Source: JABDGM01 sp963733705 (GTDB lineage: Bacteria > Planctomycetota > Planctomycetia > Pirellulales > Lacipirellulaceae). Taken from it: a stretch of DNA of 64,000 nucleotides. How positions within the stretch are numbered: the stretch's first letter is position 1; each line of letters opens with the position of its first letter. Location of the stretch: the NCBI GenBank assembly GCA_963733705.1, contig CAVTEJ010000033.1:21351-85350 (forward strand), written 5' to 3'. Shown piece by piece: positions 56,397-64,000 of the stretch. A program made the position numbers and the translations under genes. Below the pieces are notes generated by a model. That model was not told the DNA's origin. It saw nothing but the letters and a program-made list of their open reading frames with translations, and made no database searches.

Positions 56397-58060
56397 CTAC
56401 TTCGCGGCCGAATCCGCACCATCCCACCACCAAGCCTCTGCCGCCAGACTCTTCGGCGCCGGTGCCGCCCGTTCGACGGACACGCCGGTGCTGTCGCTTT
56501 TTGCAACGCTCGCCAGCACATCACTCGGTGCCACTATCACCCCACCACTAACGCCCGCCAAAATCGTCCGTTGATTCACGACGCGATGATTAATGACCGT
56601 CTCCACCTCGCGCGGCACATTGCCATGCGGCACACGCAGCTTCTCGCTACTCGTCAGCACGGTCGGCTTCCAATGCACCTTGTCCGCCAAACCGTCCTTC
56701 TGAATGATCGCCACGACCATCGCGAGATCAAAAATGTTCCGCAATTCGCCGTACACCGGATACTTCTTCGCCAGCTCATCGAAGTGGGCGGTGAACGACT
56801 CCGCAAATTGCCGATTGAGCGGATTGCTTTGCCCCGTGTGAACGCGCTGCCCTTGCTGAGCCAGCATCTCATTTTCGCTTAGCACGCGCACGCCTTGGCC
56901 AACTAGCTCATACGCATCGTTCGCGTCCGATCGCGCAATACCATCGTAATTCAGCGTGAACCACCACCGCAGCACACTCATCGCGGGCGGCTGCTCACCA
57001 GTACGCAAGTGGATCGAATTCAAATAACTCTCGACGCCTTCGACGCCTTCGACCAACCCCATGCCGATCAGCTTCATGTGATAATCGGCCTCGACGAGCA
57101 CCTCCGCCAATCGGCTTGCCCCATCCACGCCGAAGATTTCAATATCCTGCTTGCCAACCGTATCGCGCAAATCGCCAAGCCATTTCTTGCGCTGTCCTGG
57201 TTCCAACGGCTTTTGGCTTGACACTGCCAAGAACGCTTGCGTCTTCGCGAGCGATTCCTGCCGTGGATTGATCGAGCAACCAAAATGACTATGCGCCGCA
57301 TCGGCGCCGCGCCGCAATAGCGTCAGCAAATCATCCAGCCGCACGACGGGCTGATTCGTCACCTTCGACAAAATGCGGCCATCATCGTTCACATACCAAT
57401 CGCTCGCCGGCCCCGCGAGCACTAGGTCGCCCGACTCTGGATACACGAACACATACTCAACTCGTTCGAGTCCCGCGAGCGTGAGCATCGCCGGATCGAG
57501 CCGCTCGTGCGCCGCTTGCCGCCGCGCAATCTCTCGATCCAGCCGCGGCAACGATACATAACGCAAATCACTGGCTTTCGTCGCCTTGCGTGGTTCATCG
57601 AACAACTTCGTCGGTGCTTGGCCACGCTTCGCCGCAAGCTCACTCGCCGTGGCCGCGCCTTTCGTCGGCGCTTTCAACCGCAGCATGCCGCCCGCATCCA
57701 CAAGCACGCCGCCGGGGAATGGTCGAATCTGCGCTTCCCCGCCGCCATTGTCGCTCCACGTGTCTGTGGACACCGTCGACTGAATTAAATCGATCAACGT
57801 ATCGAAGTCGGCGTTCGCCGCGGCACCCCGGCGCCATTGCCGTTCGTATTATTTACGTTGTTATTGTTGTTTCCGAGATTAGCTCCCGGCCCAAACAAAA
57901 ACCCATTCTGTCCGCCGGGCCCAATCGCAGCATTCTGAAAGTTGCCCGGCTTTTGCGCCGGCGGCTGATTCGGCGCCTGACCTCGCGACGCGGCGCTGAG
58001 TAGAAGCGCCAAACAAAGAGCGACGGTAAATTGAATCGTCGAAGGGAGCGTAGTGCGCAT
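56397..58060 (-). CDS. DUF1598-type secreted protein, apparent frameshift
   Basis: Planctomycetes encode secreted proteins of this kind, and this one matches the pattern I know as DUF1598. The start frame (58060) gives a signal peptide (IQFTVALCLALLLSAASRG), a proline/asparagine-rich stretch with NLGNNNNNVNNTNGNGAG, and then loses frame. The second frame continues AANADFDTLIDLIQSTVSTDTW, then a long conserved domain with IRPFPGGVLVDAGGMLRL, SDLRYVSLPRLDREIARRQA, HSHFGCSINPRQESL and MKLIGMGLVEGVEGVESYLN. One missing base in the CCCC run at 57826-57829 joins them (total 3n+2). The protein of about 555 residues lies alone. Confidence 0.82.
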
Positions 58061-58395
58061 AGCAACTCTCCGAAGGGATTTCCCCTTTAATCGTAACCAT
58101 TGGCGAGCCTTATTCCCAGAATCTACATAAAATAGGGGAGGAAAGTTGATCTAAGGCATGAGACGCTGAACATTTGCCGTGTTCGGCCCGCCGTTTTTGA
58201 GGTGCATTTCGACTACCCGTCGGTTAGAATGACTTTCGCGAAAACCGAGGCGATTACCAACCCGCCTGACACGCCTGTAGGAAGCTATGGGCCGATCGCC
58301 TCGCGAGGGACCGCAACCGGTCGACTCGTTCGCTCCCACCTACTAAAAGCTCCGACGCCGTTTGTCGTCCTGCTTCCGCAGCGCAAAGGTGCCCA

Positions 58396-61048
58396 ATGCA
58401 CTTCGATTGCCAGAAAATCGTGCGTGCTGCCGCCGTGCTCGCAATCGCTGCCGTGGGAATTGGTAGCTGAGGCGTTGGCCGATGGCGGAGTGTCGCCCGA
58501 GGGCGCCGAATTCTTCGAAGCCCACATTCGGCCCGTCCTCGTCGAAAAGTGCTTTAGCTGCCATTCCGCCCAGGCCAAAGTTTTGAAGGGCGGTCTCCGT
58601 CTCGACACCGCCGATCGGATGCGAGCTGGCGGCGAATCCGGCCCCGTGATCGTTCCCAATAAGCCGGACGACAGCCCCCTCATCTCCGCACTGAAATATG
58701 AATCGAACGAAATGCCGCCCAGCGGCAAACTACCCGATGCCGTCATCAACGATTTCGTGAAATGGGTCGCCATGGGTGCGCCTGACCCCCGCACCGAAAA
58801 AGCGGATGCCGATCCAATTCCGAAGAAACCAGATCCCGCCGACCACTGGGCATACAAGCACCCGCAAAAGTTTGCCCCACCCAGCGTTGCGAATGCTGCT
58901 GCCGCACGAGGTGACATCGATCGCTTCGTTCTCGCCAAATTGGAAGCGGCGCATCTAACTCCTTCCGCTCAGGCTCCCCCGAGGGTTTTGTTGCGTCGAC
59001 TTTATTACGATGTGATCGGCTTGCCGCCCACCGCCGAAGAACTTGACGAATTCGCCGCCGACCCGAGCGATTCCCGTTTCGAAGCGACCGTCGACCGCCT
59101 CCTCGCTTCGCCTCGTTTCGGTGAACGCTGGGGCCGTTACTGGTTGGATGTGGCCCGCTACTCGGACACCAAAGGCTATGTCTTTCAGGAGGACCGCAAT
59201 TACAAAGGTGCTTTCGCCTACCGCGATTGGGTCATCAACAGCTTCAACTCCGATCGCCCCTACGACAAGTTCGTGGTCGCACAAATCGCCGCCGATCAAA
59301 CCGGCGACGCGACGTGTGCGCCCGCAACCGGCTTCCTCACGCTCGGTCGTCGGTTTCTCAACAATCAGGCCGACATCATCAACGACCGCATCGACGTCGT
59401 TACCCGCGGCATGCTGGGAATGACTGTCGCGTGTGCGCGTTGTCACGATCACAAATACGATCCCATCCCCGCCGCCGACTACTACGCCCTCTACGGCGTA
59501 TTCGCGAGTTGCGAAGAAAAGCCGCACGATGATCTGCCGCCTGAACTGGTCGACTCGGCCAAGCCATTCGATCCTTATGTATTCCTGCGCGGCAGCCCCG
59601 GCAATCGAGGTCCGAACACCCAGCGTCGATTCCTCACGGCTTTGACGCCCGATCACAAACCCAAACCTTTCGAGCACGGCAGCGGTCGGCTTGAACTTGC
59701 GAATGACATTGCCAGCCGCGACAACCCACTCACCGCACGCGTGTGGGTCAACCGCGTGTGGGACCACCTGTTCGGCAAGGGCTTGGTCAATACGCCGAGC
59801 GACTTCGGCATCCGCGGCACGCTGCCGACACATCCCGAGCTGCTCGACACACTCGCCTGCGATTTCATGGACGATAGTTGGTCGACCAAACATCTCATTC
59901 GCCGCATCGTTCTCTCGGCCACGTATCGCCAATCGAGCGAGACGCGGCCCGAATGTGTAGCGGCCGATCCCGAAAACCGGCTCCTGTGGCGTGCCAACCG
60001 TCGTCGGCTCGATCTGGAAGCTCTTCGTGATTCGCTCCTGACCGTCTCCGGCCGACTCGACGACAAGATGGGTGGCCCCTCCGTTTCGATCACCGATCCG
60101 CCGTTCTCGAACCGTCGCAGCGTGTACGGCTTCATCGAACGCCAAAACATGCCGGCATTTTTCCGCACGTTCGATTTCGCCAATCCGAACACTCACACTC
60201 CCGATCGCGCTCAAACGACCGTCCCGCAACAAGCTCTCTTCCTGATGAACAGCCCGTTCACAATCGAACAAGCGAGCTATCTTGCGGCCCGCAGTAAGAA
60301 AGCGGATGTGTCTGCAAAGGCCGATTCGTCCACAGCTCACGTCCGCCGGATCGAACGCCTGTTTCGTTGCGCGTTCGGGCGCGAACCTTCGATCGATGAA
60401 GTCAGCGACGCCCTGGAATTCGTCGACCGCGGCGACGGGCCGAAGACGAAAAAAGCGCTCGAACAAGTCGCCTGGCAATTCGGCTGGGGCACTTTTGATG
60501 AGGCCGCCCACGCCGTCCACTTCCAACCGTTGCCGCGATTCATCAAAACCGCTTGGCAAGGGAGCGACAAGCTTCCCGACCCAACGATCGGTTGGGCGGT
60601 GCTCACCGCCACCGGCGGTCACCCCGGCGACGCCGCCCATTCTGTGATCCGCCGCTGGACTGCCCCCGCTGCCGGTACGGTCCGTATCGAGGGCCTTCTC
60701 TCGAGCGCCGAACAGCAGGGTGATGGCGTGCATGGCCGCATTATCGCCAGCCGCAGCGGCGTGCTCGGCTCCTGGGACGTTCACCACAGCGAAGCCGTCA
60801 CCAATACGCCAGCACTCGCCGTACAACCAGGCGATACGATCGATTTCGTAACCGACTCGCGCGCGAGCGTTGGATACGATACGTTCAGTTGGGCAGTTAC
60901 CATGCGTCTGAAGACCGACGACAAAGCACCTGAGCGAGTCTGGGAATCGACATCCGGATTCCACGGGCCGCTGAATCCGCCGCTCACACGGTGGCAAGAG
61001 CTGGCCCAAGTGCTGCTCATGAGCAACGAGTTCGCATTCGTGGATTAG
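58396..61048 (+). CDS. PSCyt1/DUF1549/DUF1553 cytochrome-type protein, apparent frameshift at the signal peptide
   Basis: The product has the planctomycete layout: PSCyt1 (GAEFFEAHIRPVLVEKCFSCH with the heme CxxCH), PSCyt2 (DUF1549: RGDIDRFVLAKLEAAHL, then FGERWGRYWLDVARYSD) and PSD1 (DUF1553: NPLTARVWVNRVWDHLFGKG, then TPSDFGIRGTLPTHPELLD). The signal peptide is in another frame, from ATG 58396: IVRAAAVLAIAAVGIG. One extra base near 58462-58466 explains it (total 3n+1). The mature frame runs on to 61048. It is translated just before the DUF1501 gene, 15 bases apart. The heme may be used in redox chemistry of an unknown substrate. Near the end is a DUF1583-like beta region. Confidence 0.9.
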
Positions 61049-61063
61049 GAACGAGGTACGAAT

Positions 61064-62500
<1,437 letters not shown>

Positions 62501-62607
62501 GGAGGGGGCAGGATACGGGGGGCAGGGGCAGTGAAAGGCAATCGCTTGCCGACGGTGGAGCGACACGGGTTTTGATTCTTTTTGTGTGACATTTTTCTCT
62601 ACCAAAT

Positions 62608-62650
62608 AAAACAAACGACTCCTGCCGCCTGGGCAGGAGTCGTTTTATTT
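62608..62650. terminator. Bidirectional terminator
   Basis: AAACGACTCCTGCC pairs with GGCAGGAGTCGTTT around a four-base loop, with A/T-rich tracts on both sides. It lies between the convergent DUF1501 and cysteine-rich genes. Confidence 0.88.
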
Positions 62651-62709
62651 TGGTTCGTGTTTAGTTCGGCTATCCGCGAGACGCGGGTTACCTCCTTGGC
62701 ACGAATTAT

Positions 62710-63225
62710 TTAGTTACCACAACCGCAGCTTGGTGCCGAGTTGCAGCCGCAGCTCTGTTCGCAACCGCAGCACGGTTCGCAGCAGCTGCTGCAACCGCAC
62801 GAGCGGTGACGGAACAAGCCGCAGATACCGTCGAGCAAGCAGCAACGGTGCGAGCAGCACGAGCTGCAGCAGCTCGGGGCACAGCAGCTTTGCTCACAAG
62901 CACAGCTTTGTTCGCAGCCGCAGCTCTTTTCGCAACCGCAGCTTTGCTCGCAGCAGCAGCTCGGTTCGCAGCAACCGCACGAGCGGTGACGGAACAAGCC
63001 ACAGATACCGTCGAGCAAGCAGCAGCGGTGCGAGCAGCACGAACCGCAGCTCGGGGCACAGCAGCTTTGCTCGCAAGCGCAGCTCTGTTCGCAACCACAG
63101 CTTTGTTCGCAGCAGCTCGGCTGGCTACAACCACAACCGCCGAACAAGCCGAAAGCGCTAGCGCTACCGGCGTTGCTCAGCACAAGGGCGACGGCGACCG
63201 TCGCGAAGGCGATACAACGTTTCAT
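62710..63225 (-). CDS. Very cysteine-rich secreted protein with internal duplication
   Basis: The 171-residue product starts with a signal peptide (CIAFATVAVALVLSNAGSASA) and is then largely made of cysteine: about 49 of 171 residues. The repeat unit CEQSCxC occurs many times, and a long segment (CEQSCCAPSC, then SHRCCLLDGICGLFRHRSCG) is present twice. ATG 63225 has AGGAG upstream. Similar planctomycete cysteine-rich proteins are thought to cross-link cell-wall-like layers or bind metals; this is not proven for any. Frames on the other strand through this repeat are artefacts of the GC-rich sequence. Confidence 0.82.
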   Translation of the reverse strand: MKRCIAFATVAVALVLSNAGSASAFGLFGGCGCSQPSCCEQSCGCEQSCACEQSCCAPSCGSCCSHRCCLLDGICGLFRHRSCGCCEPSCCCEQSCGCEKSCGCEQSCACEQSCCAPSCCSSCCSHRCCLLDGICGLFRHRSCGCSSCCEPCCGCEQSCGCNSAPSCGCGN

Positions 63226-63523
63226 GGGGTGGGACTCCTACAATAACGGGGGAGGGAAGTGTTGGCGCGTCGTTCCGGGCGCCGGAGGGTGAGAGATCGG
63301 AGATGGAAGGGCGTGATGCCCCGTCCTCCGACCTCGGACCTCTGACCTTGGCGGTTCGAGGCCACGACGCTTTTACGTCATGGGGAGTCATCGTCAACAC
63401 CCGAATGCTAGCTACAAAAAGTCCCACGAATTGCTGGTTCCACCTGCTGTAACGGGTATGCGGTTCGGCCAGCGCGGGTGATGCGGGATGCGCCGGGGGG
63501 GCGGCAGGATTTATTAACCACGG

Positions 63524-63570
63524 AGGCGCGGAGGGCACGGAGAGGGGGAGACACGGAGAGGAGGAGAGTG
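63524..63570. repeat. Purine-rich repeat (ACCACGGAGG type)
   Basis: A G/A-rich tract with CACGGAG repeated three times at irregular spacing. Repeats of this sort recur in planctomycete and other genomes. Confidence 0.45.
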
Positions 63571-63791
63571 AATGAGCAAGGGTGTCGCGGGTGAGTTTTG
63601 TGCGCTGCGCGCGAAGTCGATTTTTTAATACAAAATTCGCCCTTTTTGGGACGCCGGGTTTGTTAAAACCACGGCAAATCAAGGGTTGCCCGCCGATCGG
63701 ACGTTCCAATATTCGGGGAATATTGTATTTCGCTGCGCATCGCGAGAAGAAATAATCGGTGCGCACTTTCGTAGGAGCTTGTGGGCTCTGC

Positions 63792-63816
63792 TGGATTCCC
63801 GCCTGCGCGGGAATGA
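63792..63816. repeat. GGATTCCCGCC... palindromic dispersed repeat
   Basis: ATTCCCGC-CTGC-GCGGGAAT forms a perfect eight-base-pair hairpin. The motif with CCCGCCTGCGCGGGAATGAC is widespread among bacteria as an intergenic repeat. Confidence 0.6.
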
Positions 63817-64000
63817 CAGGGGGGATCGGACCGGCTGGCGCGGAGCATCAGCGCCGGCTCGTGGGCCACGTTTGGCCAGACACGAGCGCGATTGCGGCTT
63901 GTTGGACGGAGCCTTGTTTTAAGTTATCAAAGAGCGAACGGCGCAATAAAGCGTGGTTCGAACTTAGCACTTTCAGAAAGTGATTTCTACAACGATTTTT

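Larger units (their letters stand above)
63240..64000. other. Repeat-rich region, no supported gene
   Basis: It has no gene with a motif. Dispersed repeats include an ACCACGGAGG-type tract (63524-63570) and a palindrome GGATTCCCGCCTGCGCGGGA at 63793 followed by ATGAC, which is found in many unrelated bacteria. Frames crossing it are short or made of repeat sequence. The window ends in A/T-rich sequence. Confidence 0.5.

Noticed and set aside
62730..63246. Plus-strand Ala/Arg/Ser-rich frames opposite the cysteine-rich gene
   Set aside because: They are repeat-sequence artefacts. The minus-strand frame has a signal peptide and a ribosome-binding site.

Overview
The window is about 64 kb of chromosome from a planctomycete (Planctomycetota, probably Pirellulales or close). 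The evidence is protein content: a PSCyt1/DUF1549/DUF1553 cytochrome-type protein followed by a DUF1501 protein, a DUF1598-type secreted protein, two PEP-CTERM proteins, a calpain-family protease behind a planctomycete-style N-terminal export motif, SpoVG with an inserted zinc knuckle, a DUF1580-like DNA-binding protein, and cysteine-rich and coiled-coil proteins typical of the phylum. Most housekeeping genes are single or in short runs on both strands.

Layout. 1-6.4 kb: rseP (partial) and dxr, ftsH, and two related membrane proteins. 6.5-13.5 kb: a small membrane protein, the calpain-like exoprotein, a YjbQ protein, two small proteins, csrA (58 codons) and the ispE-spoVG pair. 13.9-20.2 kb: tmk, a WYL regulator, a TolC-family outer-membrane protein, a PEP-CTERM protein and a small membrane protein. 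20.6-30.8 kb: secreted and coiled-coil planctomycete proteins, a DCC oxidoreductase, panB, a sialidase, an S1/P1 nuclease and tRNA-Val. 31.5-39.8 kb: der, a family 4 uracil-DNA glycosylase, a CBS-domain hemolysin-type transporter, hemW and a Kef-type antiporter. 39.85-48.32 kb: an integrated mobile element. 48.3-58 kb: tRNA-Ala, nrdR, truB, ftsK, an LRR protein, a PEP-CTERM protein and a DUF1598 protein. 58.4-64 kb: the PSCyt/DUF1501 pair, a cysteine-rich secreted protein and a repeat-rich tail.

The most interesting region is the 8.4-kb element in the 3' half of tRNA-Ala(CGC). It is bounded by a 46-bp direct repeat. Every gene I can support is on the minus strand: a tyrosine integrase, a DUF1580-like excisionase candidate, a P-loop primase/helicase-like replication protein, several small proteins (one zinc ribbon, one cold-shock domain) and a prohead-protease/major-capsid fusion. 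I see no portal, terminase or tail gene. It looks like a capsid-encoding satellite or a minimal, decayed prophage. It also carries three copies of a roughly 130-bp repeat whose central hairpin keeps its pairing while its sequence changes, so it is a candidate structured RNA or DNA element.

A second theme is frameshifts. Many otherwise intact conserved genes (spoVG, tmk, hemW, truB, the DUF1598 gene, the PSCyt1 gene, a secreted protein, two element genes, probably tolC) are broken by single-base insertions or deletions, mostly in short G/C runs. Residual assembly error is the simplest explanation, and I annotate these as single genes with apparent frameshifts.
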